Source: Marchantia polymorpha subsp. ruderalis (Eukaryota; Streptophyta; Marchantiopsida; Marchantiales; Marchantiaceae). From it: a stretch of 64,000 bases of DNA. A program made the position numbers and the translations under genes. Within the stretch, counting starts at the first letter, position 1. Each line of letters begins with the position of its first letter. The stretch is from contig AP031352.1 in NCBI GenBank assembly GCA_037833965.1, forward strand, positions 21,184,501 through 21,248,500, read 5' to 3'. Under the pieces are notes generated by a model. That model saw only the letters and a program-made list of their open reading frames with translations, ran no database searches and was not told the DNA's origin. This document shows positions 44,026 to 53,689 of the stretch, piece by piece.

Positions 44026-44375
44026 GGGTAAATAATACCAGCACTCAAGTACTTATCTATTTCCTCCTTAACTAGCAAGGAGTATTTTGGGTTGAGGCGA
44101 TACTGGCGCTGTCGTATGGGTACTGAGTCGTCCAGTAAATCGATACGGTGTTCCCCATACCGTGCAGGTATCCCCTTCATGTCTTTGATCTTCCAGGCGA
44201 AGACGTCGACATAATGGCTAAGGAATGCCTGTACTTTCCTTAGCTCGTCTCCTCTCACTGCGCTTGATACCTTCAAGCACTTGTCGGGACTGAGTTGTAC
44301 TTCGTGACAGTCACTAGGGTCGACAATGCCCTCGGTGTGACTCGTCTCACTCCTTCCCAGTCCCACAGTTAATTG
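44026..44375 (-). pseudogene. pol: pol of element B, N-terminal piece
   Basis: Continues the gag-protease frame after the UAG codon: CAA TTA ACT, then an open frame for about 117 codons through a linker and FAWKIKDMKGIPA to the start of RT (EEIDKYLSAGIIYPV). At 44025 it is cut by the LTR fragment. The rest of RT, RNase H and integrase is at 30361-32704. The AGII.P motif just upstream of RT is typical of gypsy elements. Confidence 0.85.
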
Positions 44376-44378
44376 CTA
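44370..44378 (-). promoter_or_regulatory. UAG CAA UUA stop-codon readthrough motif
   Basis: On the minus strand GAA TAG CAA TTA ACT. The gag-protease frame ends in TAG (44378-44376) and the same frame continues open into pol. CAA UUA directly after UAG is the tobamovirus readthrough context (UAG-CAR-YYA), which is known to promote partial suppression in plants. This is inferred to set the ratio of Gag-Pro to Gag-Pro-Pol. Only one copy of this junction is in the window, so a chance nonsense mutation is not excluded. Confidence 0.7.
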
Positions 44379-47207
44379 TTCGTCTTCCGGCTGAATAGCT
44401 TCCGGCTCTTCTTCTTCTCCCACCGAACAGCAGGCAACGAATCCCACGAAATAATCGGATTCGGTACCACTGGAATCCGATCGCGCGGTCGACTCACTGT
44501 CCCCGCCCGATGTGTAACCTGCACTCGTCGATGGGGTCTCTCCTTCGTGTCTGACCTTATTCCAGGGCACCGTAATGGTTTTGGTCGGTTCCAAAGGATG
44601 GGGAAACTTAAGGCGATGCCTTCGCCAATCACATCTGACTTGTGCGCCATATAGCCATGGTCGCCCGAGCAGAACGTCATAGCCCTGCTTCATCATCGGT
44701 TGAAGGATGATATACGTCAACCGAAAGTCCGCACCCCCGATGATTGTCTTGACATTGCGCAGCATACCTGCAGGCATTCTCCGCGTCTGATCCGCTAATC
44801 TCAACACACGCTTCGAGGGTTCGTATTGACTGAACCCCAAGGCCCTCGCGGTATCCTCCGTCATTATGTTGACTCCTGATCCAGAGTCGATTGGCACCCT
44901 GCGTACACAACACCCTGCTATTTCCACATCGATCTCTGGTGGCCCTTGGTCTTCGCTCTCCACTTGATATACTTGAGAGGATGTGGATGCGCGCGGCTTC
45001 CGCGGACGCCGTAGCGAAAGCATCAACATTCTCCGATACGTCTTATTGTCCTCCAAGAGCTGCTTGAACGTGATGTTCACTTTTCGACTCCCGAGATCTT
45101 CGACCAAGTCATAGTGGGCGCGTTGGGTCGCCGGGGTCGGCGACGCTCTGCGAGGTTCCACGGTGGCTGCCAACTTCGCCCCAAGGGAGGATGTCAAGTC
45201 TGGCCGCGGTGGGTCCTTTTGAGTGCGGATCGCTTCCTTCAACAGGTTGGTTACCTCGTTGCGGATATCCGGAGCATAGTCCCGTTTCAGCAAGCGTACT
45301 GGCTCGTCCTCGATTGCTGTCTGGGACCGCACTGCTGGTGCTTCTCGCGTAGCCGAAGACTTCCGTGCAGGTCGCAAGTCGGACTTGCTGGATGTCTTCT
45401 CCTTCCCTTTTCCCGTCCGGTCGTTGGTTCTCCGTTCGTGCTTGCGAGTGTCACGCTCTTGCTCCTTCGATTTCTTGGAACTACGAGTTTCGACCCGTGC
45501 GCACATAACCTCTTCCGCCGGCCATTCTTCGTCTTCGTCATCCCCGTCTGAACCTACTTCGACCTGGTTAACTTGGACGTCCTCCTTGGCAGGAGGGTTC
45601 ACAAATCGTACCGCTGGCCGAGGGACTGGTGGCTGATCACACTCTGGCGCAGTATGCCCGGTCTTCTTGCAATTACTGCATGTCGGAACATAATCGTTTC
45701 GCCTTTTTGGATGGGGACACTGCGGTGAGAAGTGTCCAACTTCCCCGCAATTATAACAAGCTCGCGGTGGCGGTGGGTCAAACGTCCCTGGAGGTGCTCT
45801 CCGCCTCACGGGTACTGTAGTGGCCCGATCCACCGGATGATATCGTGGGACTTGCATTGCTGAAACTGCAGTAGGGGTAGGAACCGACTGGACGGCGTAG
45901 GCTGTCTCTTCGCTAGCCTCTCCATAGTACTGGGGGTGCTCTCCATAGTATGGTTGTGCCCACTCTACTGCGTTGACTGGATATGACGGACGGGTGGTAA
46001 GGCACTCGGTGTTTGCATGTCCCACCGCCCCGCACGTAGTACACCATAAGTTCGCTCGCACTCTCCCGGGTGATTTTCGGCGGTCATGCCCGCCTACCAC
46101 TTGAACCTTGAGATCGGCGAAGTCCTTCACAAGGGTCTCCATCTTCGAGGCTATGTCTCCCGGCGCTCTGTCCGTAGTCACTCGTCGGGTGCCCTTTTTC
46201 TTCGCTGCCCCATGCTTCTTCCTCTTCTTCTCCTCCTCCGACGATGAGGTTTCCTCTTCTTCGGATGAGGAACGGTTCTCGTCCGAAGACGATTCCTCCG
46301 ATGACGGAGTTGTACCTCTACGTCGTCTTCGCCCTCCCTTCGGTTTTCGCTCCTTCGACTCCCGTCTCTCTCTCCCTCTTCGGTTGAGAGTGGAAGTTTC
46401 GAAGGCTTCTGCCGATGCAATCACATCCTCAATAGTGTCGCACTTGCTGCGTCGGCAAAAAGTCTCCATCTCCCGAGTTAAACCGGTCACGTACCAATCC
46501 ACAGCTTGTTGTACCGAGAAAGGGGACCCTGGTCCTGTTTTCGGTATTCTGTCAAGGAGGTCCAGAAATCTCTCAGTGTAGTCACGCAGACTCTCCTTCT
46601 TCTCTCGCTGCAAATTACGTAACTTTGTCAAAACCCGGCTGTCGTAGCCGAGCTCGCGGAAGCGGCGAAGGAACTTCTCCTTCAGCTGGGCCCATGTTGT
46701 CAACCCAGTCGGATTGATGCTCTCGTGATTGTACCAACTCCTCGCTTTCTTCCGCAGAAGGCTTGGAAAGATCCTTAGTCGGTCGTCGTCTGCGATCTCG
46801 CGATTGGCAATAGACACCGATTCGAACAACTTGATGTATGAATCTGCATCGTCGTCATCCCCACTCCCTTTATACTTTGGGTAGGAATGTTTAGTAATCG
46901 GCTGAGGTAGCCGCACATTGGCTTGTCCGTCCGCCATCGGTGTGTCTGTCGACGGTTCTCGGGCGGTCGTTTCTAATTCACGAGGCGGGTCCGTGCAAGG
47001 AATATCTAGTAGAACTGTAAGCACCAAGTTTGGTTCCGAGTTGCCGGGGGTAGGTTCCCCAAGGATGTCGGCCGAACTAGGCTTAGGTACTCTTTTTGGT
47101 GTTTTCTTGTTTTGACGCCGTGTCTCTTCCACGGCCTTCTCTGAATCTCGTCGGAACCTGCGGACAGCTCTAGCACTTAGGTTGCTCCCGCTAGCCCCAG
47201 TCGACAT
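44376..47207 (-). CDS. gag-pro: Gag-protease polyprotein, intact, 943 aa
   Basis: ATG at 47207. Basic N-terminus; retrotransposon Gag core ~120-245 (FPSLLRKKARSWYNHES); Ser/Glu/Lys-rich low-complexity stretch 277-345; three CCHC knuckles of the form C-x2-C-x4-H-x4-C at 389-402 (CTTCGAVGHANTEC), 484-497 (CYNCGEVGHFSPQC) and 510-523 (CSNCKKTGHTAPEC); an acidic and Lys-rich spacer; then an aspartic protease ~756-870 with the active site IDSGSGVN (Asp 774) and DVLLGRPWL (844-852). Gag packages the RNA in the cytoplasmic particle and the protease cuts the precursor. The product ends at UAG, after which the same frame enters pol. It is the only undamaged gag in the window. Confidence 0.93.
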   Translation of the reverse strand: MSTGASGSNLSARAVRRFRRDSEKAVEETRRQNKKTPKRVPKPSSADILGEPTPGNSEPNLVLTVLLDIPCTDPPRELETTAREPSTDTPMADGQANVRLPQPITKHSYPKYKGSGDDDDADSYIKLFESVSIANREIADDDRLRIFPSLLRKKARSWYNHESINPTGLTTWAQLKEKFLRRFRELGYDSRVLTKLRNLQREKKESLRDYTERFLDLLDRIPKTGPGSPFSVQQAVDWYVTGLTREMETFCRRSKCDTIEDVIASAEAFETSTLNRRGRERRESKERKPKGGRRRRRGTTPSSEESSSDENRSSSEEEETSSSEEEKKRKKHGAAKKKGTRRVTTDRAPGDIASKMETLVKDFADLKVQVVGGHDRRKSPGRVRANLWCTTCGAVGHANTECLTTRPSYPVNAVEWAQPYYGEHPQYYGEASEETAYAVQSVPTPTAVSAMQVPRYHPVDRATTVPVRRRAPPGTFDPPPPRACYNCGEVGHFSPQCPHPKRRNDYVPTCSNCKKTGHTAPECDQPPVPRPAVRFVNPPAKEDVQVNQVEVGSDGDDEDEEWPAEEVMCARVETRSSKKSKEQERDTRKHERRTNDRTGKGKEKTSSKSDLRPARKSSATREAPAVRSQTAIEDEPVRLLKRDYAPDIRNEVTNLLKEAIRTQKDPPRPDLTSSLGAKLAATVEPRRASPTPATQRAHYDLVEDLGSRKVNITFKQLLEDNKTYRRMLMLSLRRPRKPRASTSSQVYQVESEDQGPPEIDVEIAGCCVRRVPIDSGSGVNIMTEDTARALGFSQYEPSKRVLRLADQTRRMPAGMLRNVKTIIGGADFRLTYIILQPMMKQGYDVLLGRPWLYGAQVRCDWRRHRLKFPHPLEPTKTITVPWNKVRHEGETPSTSAGYTSGGDSESTARSDSSGTESDYFVGFVACCSVGEEEEPEAIQPEDE

Positions 47208-48495
47208 TCACCGAGCATGGCTGCTCGTAAAAACCCCGGTGTTGACGCAACTGTGGTACCCCACTTTTGGCAATTTTGAGGAAATTAAAACATTTTTGGA
47301 AAACTGTACCCCGGCAGCATTGTAAATAGCCTTCGGTACATCAAAACAGAGTGAATCCGGAAGATCGCGGGGATTCTCGAGGGATCTTGTAGAATCTGGG
47401 ATTTGGGGTGCAGTAGTAAGGTCAGGCACCACCCTCCCTGCGAGCTCCGCAGTTAGGATCTCTACGGCGCAAGGCGCAAAACCCGCCTTCGGAGGTTGCG
47501 TCCGCGGCTGTAGGGAAACCCTCGTAATTAGGTAACCCTCGGGCGCCTTGACCAAGTTAGGATCCCGTTGGAAAGAGCTCAACGCGCTGATTCCAACGAG
47601 CCCAAGAACGCTTGGAACGGACGAGGACTTAGGGAGTTATCGCTACTGGAAGAAACGGAGGCGGTCGCCTGCGGCGGAAGGAGTTCGCCACCGGCGCGAA
47701 TTCCGCCTGCGCGGAAGGGGGATTCAAGTTTTGTCCTATGCGCGGACGAAGGCGTTCGCCTGTGCACAGGCGAAGTAGGGTTAGGGAAGGCGCGAAGTCC
47801 GCCTACGCACAGGCGTTCGCCTGTGCACAGGCACTTCGGCGTCGGCGGGAGATCCGCCTTGGGCCCTAGAAATGCGCCTTGTGAGGTAGAAAGTGTACGG
47901 CGCCTTCCGCGCCAGCGCAGCGCAGCGTACGTCGGAAGACCGCCAGAGTAATCCAATCGGTACGGACCGTGCGGACGGCACGGGTGGATGCGCTCTTGGA
48001 CGGACGGAGTTGCGGCGGCGGAAGCGCCGACGGAGAGACAAGGAACGGACAGACTGGACGGAGACGGCTGACCACGGTCAACGCCTTCCGCGCCAGCGCA
48101 GCGCCGCGGACGGAATTCGCCTGCGCACAGGAGAACGCCTGTGCACAGGAGAATGTTCAAGTTCCGCGCCGGCGGAGAATCCGCCGAGGCCCCTGCCTGC
48201 GCACAGGCAGGAGTTGAATTTTTGTCCGACATGCGGACGCACGCGTCAAGGCAGAAGGAGATTGGCCGAGGGGCGGTACGAACAAGTGTACCGCGCAAGG
48301 CGGAAAACTCGCCTTCGGCGCTACGCCCCCATGTCCGGAGGGTGACACGCTCGCGGAGTTCAAATCCGCCAATTCGAGCGTGAGAGTTTAATCGACGACG
48401 GCGGAGCGTGAAGCCGCGCGTGAGAGCGAAGACCGTTCCAGCGTACCGCCGGCGCGGCCATCAAGTGAGACGTTCTTCACGACCAAGAGACGACC

Positions 48496-51400
48496 ATGAC
48501 CTTCGACCGGGCGGCGGAGAGCGTCCCATTCTTGAATTCGCGATTCCAATCTCTTGTGCGCGCTGCGCGCATCCATCTGCTGGCTGCGGACCATTCTCGT
48601 CGTCGTCGCACAGGAGATTTCTTGTTGATTGAGGGAGAAGTGAGTGCGCGTGATTTGGAATTGAGAGCGATTAGAGTTTGCCGAGAGAGAAGGAAACGCG
48701 GACAGTGCGGAAGTAGAATGAGCGGGCGAGCGAACCCCAGGAACGCAATGACGAGACCGAGCAGATTGCGGATGGTGCCACTTCGCCTGCCGCAGAACGG
48801 GCTGCGCGCTTTCGAAGAGCGCTTAATAGCAAGAAAGCTCGATTTCTTGCTATGGGGATGGAATTACATCTGCGCGAATATGGTGCGCGAGTGGCTAGAG
48901 CCACAGGGACCACCCTCGCGCGGATTGCGTCCGCATGTTGACCGGTGGACAGTCCAAGATTGGGCGCAGGCGTTGGGAAGATGTGCTGGCATGCCAGGGC
49001 ATCTCCTTTTCGACAGCGAGAGCATCAAGGTGACCAAGCAAGAAGAAGCGCAATTTGTGGAGCTGTTCAAGACCGGGAGGTCTACCAAGAATGGGTACAG
49101 GACCCGTGATTACAAAGATCGATTTCGCCGGACTTTGTCCGCGGCGCTGATGCAATTACTGCAGCCGCACCGCGCCTGCTACATCACATTGTGGCAGGTC
49201 TCTTTTGTGGAGTGCGTCATCGAGGGAACTCCAATTCACTGGGCGAGCATCCTGCACAGAGTGATGCGACAGCACGCGTTTGAGGAGAAGGGGGGAACGC
49301 TAAACCATCTTTCTCCTTTCCTCATCAATTTTTATCGACAGCGGAATTGTTTGACAGCGGCGGAGCTTGAACATTTTCCGCCATTGTCCATCGACCATCC
49401 CGGGAAGTATGTGCGGGAGAACGAGGTCGACACTGATGCGGAGGAGTCACCGACTTCTACCCCATCAAGACGGAGGGATGAAGGGAGACACACCCCTGCG
49501 GCGCGAGTGCCGCGGAAGCGGCGATGGAGGGAAGAGGCCGAAGAGGAGCAGCATCAAGAACTCTCTGTTCCCATTCGACCGCGGCCGCTGTGCGAGCCAT
49601 ACAGCCGGCCGAAGCAGAAGGCACGCAGACTGGTGTTGCCAGCTGACAGTGCAGACACGGCGACGATTGCGACGGAGATAGGAAGTGCGTCGCCAGAGAG
49701 ACGAGAGGAAGCGCGGACGACCGCAGGAGCGACGGGCCACGCTGCAACCTCGTCGGGAGAGAGGCCGCCTACGGGCCAAGGGCCTCCGGAGTTACCACGT
49801 GCGATGCGGACAGATGTTCCGTTTGCGCACAGGCGAACCTCCGCGGATCGGCGAACACAAGTGGACGTGGATCTACGCTTACGCGTGGGAAGGAGCAGTC
49901 CGCCTGTGCACAGGTCGCCTGTGCACAGGTCACCTGTGCACAGAACACCTCCACACGTGCCGCCTGTGCACAGGCAAGAATCACCCCCGTTCCAACGTAG
50001 GAAGGGGAAGGAGCCGGCGGAAGAACCGCCTACGAGACACCGGCCCTCGGGGCCAGACCCTCCGGCGCACCACGCGCCGCAATTCGCGCTTTCGGCGCCA
50101 GGGCCTTCGAGCCGAGGGGATACGAGCAGAGAGCGTGCGGAGGCCGCACCATCGGCGGGAAGTACGCCGATAGATGCGCCTTCGGCGGTAGGGCCTATAG
50201 GCCAAGGAGCATCGGGCGTGCGGCCCCCGGCCATGTCGCCTTCGGCGATAGATGTCCGCGGCGCTACGCCTGCGGCGGACAAGGCGCCGGCACATGCGCC
50301 TGCGCACGGGCCGGGCACAGCCCCCACGGACCGATCAAGGGAGCAGCAGACGGAGGAGCGGAGTGACTGTCCGCGGGACAACATCTCGATGCGCGATGCG
50401 CAATCCAACCCCGCGCAGCCACCCTCCGCTCGATCGCCTTCGGCGACGGACGACGGCGACAGAGAGGATGCGGTGGGCAATCAACCAGCGAGCGACGGGG
50501 ATGCCGCTCGGATACATTCGCCTTCCGCCTTAGACATTTTGGCGACGAGCAGCGAGGCTGCAGCCGTGCCTTCGCAGGCAGCACACGTCGAGGACGTGCA
50601 GCCCCACTCGGGGCAGTCGCCGACGCAATCAATGGCGACTGAAATTCTCCACTCGGATGATGACGACGGAGGCTCCACGGAAGAAATGTCAGGAGCAGAA
50701 GACACCGAGGAGGAGGAGGAGGAAATTGTTGGAGCGCCGGCGGCGGCGCTCTCTGAGCAGGTGATTCCGTTGCTGCGGTACTTGGATCGCAAGGTCGATA
50801 AATACGCCGACCCACTCCAGCCGGGATCTTACATCGAGTTAGTGCGCAGGCGGACTCGCACTAAAGTCCACACCAGCAAGCTATTAGCTAGAGTGGACCA
50901 GGAGTTGAGGGACTTGAAGGAGAAGCATGAGTGCTTGTGGGGACAGTACAAGCTTAATCAGAAATTCTACAAGCACTCCGAGAAGATGAAGGATGAGAAA
51001 CTGGGCGAGCTCACCAAGGAGCAGGTGAAGGTCAAGGAAGCACTCAACTCTGAGCACGCCGAGAATCGGATTTTGTCAGAGGAGCTCGTGCGACAGACGC
51101 GGTTGTTGGAACAATGTCAGCTCGCACGGCAGGCGGATGAAGAATTAACCCGCAGTTTACAGTCAGAGTGTGGCGAATTGAGGGCGCAACGTGCTGAAGT
51201 CGAATCGCAATTAGTGACCATTGAAGAGGATCGCAGGAAGGAGGCGGATCGCACGAAGGTGGAGACGGCGAGGCGAGTCGCCCACTGTCTCAAGGGCTAC
51301 GCCCACTGGGAAGTGAAGGCGCAGGAGAAACTCACACTGCGGGAGTTTGAATTGCGCGCAGCCGGGTTGTTGTCAGGCGACAGTAGGAGTCGGCGGAAGG

Positions 51401-51612
51401 TAGCGAAGAAGCTCGAGGCCTTTCTGTCGAAGGCACAGGATACCATGTCCGCCCTCGAGGGGGAGGTGTCTGCGGCGTTGCAGCGGTTGGGACTGCGTAG
51501 TCGAGCGGAAGAGTGGCAGGGTAGGGAGCTAGTGCGCGGCAGTCGGCCGCGCAGGAGACGTAGTACAGGTTCCGCGGAGTGTAGTGTAGCGTGGTTCCGT
51601 GCAGGCGTGTAG
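48496..51612 (+). CDS. LTR-encoded U3 ORF protein, intact, 1038 aa
   Basis: Third uninterrupted copy, in solo LTR L5. Same architecture as 25937-29077. Compared with the copy at 35345-38470 it keeps LARQ in the coiled coil but lacks six residues in the linker (between RRTSAD and RRTQVD); both differences are whole codons. The coiled coil carries ELRAQRAEVE. Solo LTRs have no internal genes, so if it is expressed it must use a promoter in the LTR leader or nearby. Function unknown. Confidence 0.8.
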   Translation: MTFDRAAESVPFLNSRFQSLVRAARIHLLAADHSRRRRTGDFLLIEGEVSARDLELRAIRVCRERRKRGQCGSRMSGRANPRNAMTRPSRLRMVPLRLPQNGLRAFEERLIARKLDFLLWGWNYICANMVREWLEPQGPPSRGLRPHVDRWTVQDWAQALGRCAGMPGHLLFDSESIKVTKQEEAQFVELFKTGRSTKNGYRTRDYKDRFRRTLSAALMQLLQPHRACYITLWQVSFVECVIEGTPIHWASILHRVMRQHAFEEKGGTLNHLSPFLINFYRQRNCLTAAELEHFPPLSIDHPGKYVRENEVDTDAEESPTSTPSRRRDEGRHTPAARVPRKRRWREEAEEEQHQELSVPIRPRPLCEPYSRPKQKARRLVLPADSADTATIATEIGSASPERREEARTTAGATGHAATSSGERPPTGQGPPELPRAMRTDVPFAHRRTSADRRTQVDVDLRLRVGRSSPPVHRSPVHRSPVHRTPPHVPPVHRQESPPFQRRKGKEPAEEPPTRHRPSGPDPPAHHAPQFALSAPGPSSRGDTSRERAEAAPSAGSTPIDAPSAVGPIGQGASGVRPPAMSPSAIDVRGATPAADKAPAHAPAHGPGTAPTDRSREQQTEERSDCPRDNISMRDAQSNPAQPPSARSPSATDDGDREDAVGNQPASDGDAARIHSPSALDILATSSEAAAVPSQAAHVEDVQPHSGQSPTQSMATEILHSDDDDGGSTEEMSGAEDTEEEEEEIVGAPAAALSEQVIPLLRYLDRKVDKYADPLQPGSYIELVRRRTRTKVHTSKLLARVDQELRDLKEKHECLWGQYKLNQKFYKHSEKMKDEKLGELTKEQVKVKEALNSEHAENRILSEELVRQTRLLEQCQLARQADEELTRSLQSECGELRAQRAEVESQLVTIEEDRRKEADRTKVETARRVAHCLKGYAHWEVKAQEKLTLREFELRAAGLLSGDSRSRRKVAKKLEAFLSKAQDTMSALEGEVSAALQRLGLRSRAEEWQGRELVRGSRPRRRRSTGSAECSVAWFRAGV

Positions 51613-51648
51613 CGTAGTGCAGCGTAGTGTTAGGTAGGACTTAGAAGG

Positions 51649-51658
51649 TATAAAATAG
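51649..51658 (+). promoter_or_regulatory. TATA box of solo LTR L5
   Basis: TATAAAATAG, 37 bp after the U3 ORF stop. The following inverted repeat has one mismatch here (CCAGGC-GTTTT-GCCTCG). Confidence 0.68.
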
Positions 51659-52627
51659 TTCCAGGCGTTTTGCCTCGGGTTCTTTCCCAAACTCAGAAGT
51701 ATAGTTCAGGAACCCATTTCCTTTGCGTGTTTGTGTCCTTGAGTTCTGTCACCACGCACGAGGAGTTACAACTTAGCGTTCCGCATTTTGTAGCTGAAGG
51801 CCTTCGGCCGAATGTTCAGAGCTAGTCCATTGGTTAGAGACTTGAGTAGTTCGGATCTGCACCTGCGGGTGACTGCCGATGCTCAGAGCCAGTGACTAGT
51901 TAGATACTTGAACAGTTTCGCCCCTACACCTTCGAGTGTTCCTTTCTGATTGTACTCCTTGGGATTTTTCCCCTGAATGCCAAAGTGAAGTTTTGCTACT
52001 TCGTGTAAGCCTTGGTTGTAAATTCAGGTTACGCTGCAGCAGGTGCCTTGAGGGTAACCCCTGTAGTATTTCTGGGAATGACAAGTGCCTGAGAATTCAA
52101 ACTCTTCAATAGACTGTTGTTGTGTTACTGGAACGTTTCACAGTGAGTCCTTCAGTGCGAACCTGTGTTCTCTGCGCGTTTTGTGAGTTGAGAGTGTTGT
52201 TCACCGCGTAGGAGTGACTTCGATCCGAAGTAGGCAGTCCAAACCGGGTTTCCTACACTAGCAGCAAGCTAGTGGAAGCGTTGTAAAAGCCGGAGTTGGA
52301 AGTCACTGCCCGCAGCTTTGCCGAGTGTACTCTTGAGAGACTTTCCCCCTGAAATCTTGAAGTAGAGGTCCTAACGGATCTCTGGGTTGTGTTTCTGTAG
52401 TTTCAGGTGTGTGTGTGTGTGTTACGCTGCACTGTGCGACCTCCGAGTGCGCTCCGAGTGGACACTTGCAGTATTTCTGGGAGTGACAGTTGCCTGAGAA
52501 TTCAAACTCCTCAATAGTCTGTTAAAACGTGACACTTTGTACCCTGTGTGTTCCTCTGTCCCTGTGGGTTCGACCTTTCTACCACTATATTGCAGTTTTA
52601 GCCTTTAGTGGGTTATTACAGCAATTG

Positions 52628-52645
52628 TCCCCGGCAGCGGCGCCA
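52628..52645 (-). other. Primer binding site of element B
   Basis: On the minus strand TGGCGCCGCTGCCGGGGA, 22 bp from the LTR end at 52668. Identical to the other two PBS copies. Separated from gag by solo LTR L5. Confidence 0.82.
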
Positions 52646-53625
52646 AAAAGAAGTTGTCGGCTTCTTATGTAATAACCCACTAAAGGCTAAAACTGCAATA
52701 TAGTGGTAGAAAGGTCGAACCCACAGGGACAGAGGAACACACAGGGTACAAAGTGTCACGTTTAACAGACTATTGATGAGTTTGAATTCTCAGGCGACTG
52801 TCACTCCCAGAAATACTGCAAGTGTCCACTCAGAGCGCACTCGGAGGTCGCACAGTGCAGCGTACACACACACACACACCTGAAACTACAGAGACACAAC
52901 CTAGAGATCCGTTAGGACCTCTACTTCAAGATTTCAGGGGGAAAGTCTCTCAAGAGTACACTCGGCAAAGCTGCGGGCAGTGACTTCCAACTCCGGCTTT
53001 TACAACACTTCCACTAGCTTGCTGCTAGTGTAGGAAACCCGGTTTGGACTGCCTACTTCGGATCGAAGTCACTCCTACGCGGTGAACAACACTCTCAACT
53101 CACAAAACGCGCAGAGAACACAGGTCCGCACTGAAGGACTCACTGTGAAACATTCCAGGAACACAACAACAGTCTATTGAAGAGTTTGAATTCTCAGGCA
53201 CTTGTCATTCCCAGAAATACTACAGGGGTTACCCTCAAGGCACCTGCTGCAGCGTAACCTGAATTTACAACCAAGGCTTACACGAAGTAGCAAAACTTCA
53301 CTTTGGCATTGAGGGGAAAAATCCCAAAGGAGTACAATCAGAAAGAAACACTCGAAGGTGTAGGGGCGAAACTGTTCAAGTATCTAACTAGTCACTGGCT
53401 CTGAGCATCGGCAGTCACCCGCAGGTACAGATCCGAACTACTCAAGTCTCTAACCAATGTACTAGCTCTGAACATTCGGCCGAAGGCCTTCAGCTACAAA
53501 ATGCGGAACGCTAAGTTGTAACTCCTCGTGCGTGGTGACAGAACTCAAGGACACAAACACGCAAAGGAAATGGGTTCCTGATCTGCACTTCTGATGGGAA
53601 AGAACCCCAGGCAAAACGCCTGGAA

Positions 53626-53635
53626 CTATTTTATA
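53626..53635 (-). promoter_or_regulatory. TATA box of B 5' LTR
   Basis: On the minus strand TATAAAATAG with CCAGGC-GTTTT-GCCTGG after it. As the 5' LTR copy this would start the genomic RNA of element B. Confidence 0.7.
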
Positions 53636-53689
53636 CCTTCTAAGTCCTACCTAGCACTACACTGCACTACGCTACACGCCTGCACGGAA

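Larger units (their letters stand above)
47252..52620 (+). mobile_element. Solo LTR L5, complete, 5369 bp
   Basis: TGTGGTACCCCAC to GGGTTATTACA, inserted between the PBS and gag of element B. GCAAC (47247-47251) before it and GCAAT (52621-52625) after it form the 5-bp duplication with one later change. Leader 47252-48495 with palindromes 47755-48210; U3 ORF 48496-51612 intact; TATA 51649; R-U5 51660-52620 non-coding. The first ~270 bp match the LTR at 34099 almost exactly; further in, differences are more frequent. Confidence 0.95.
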
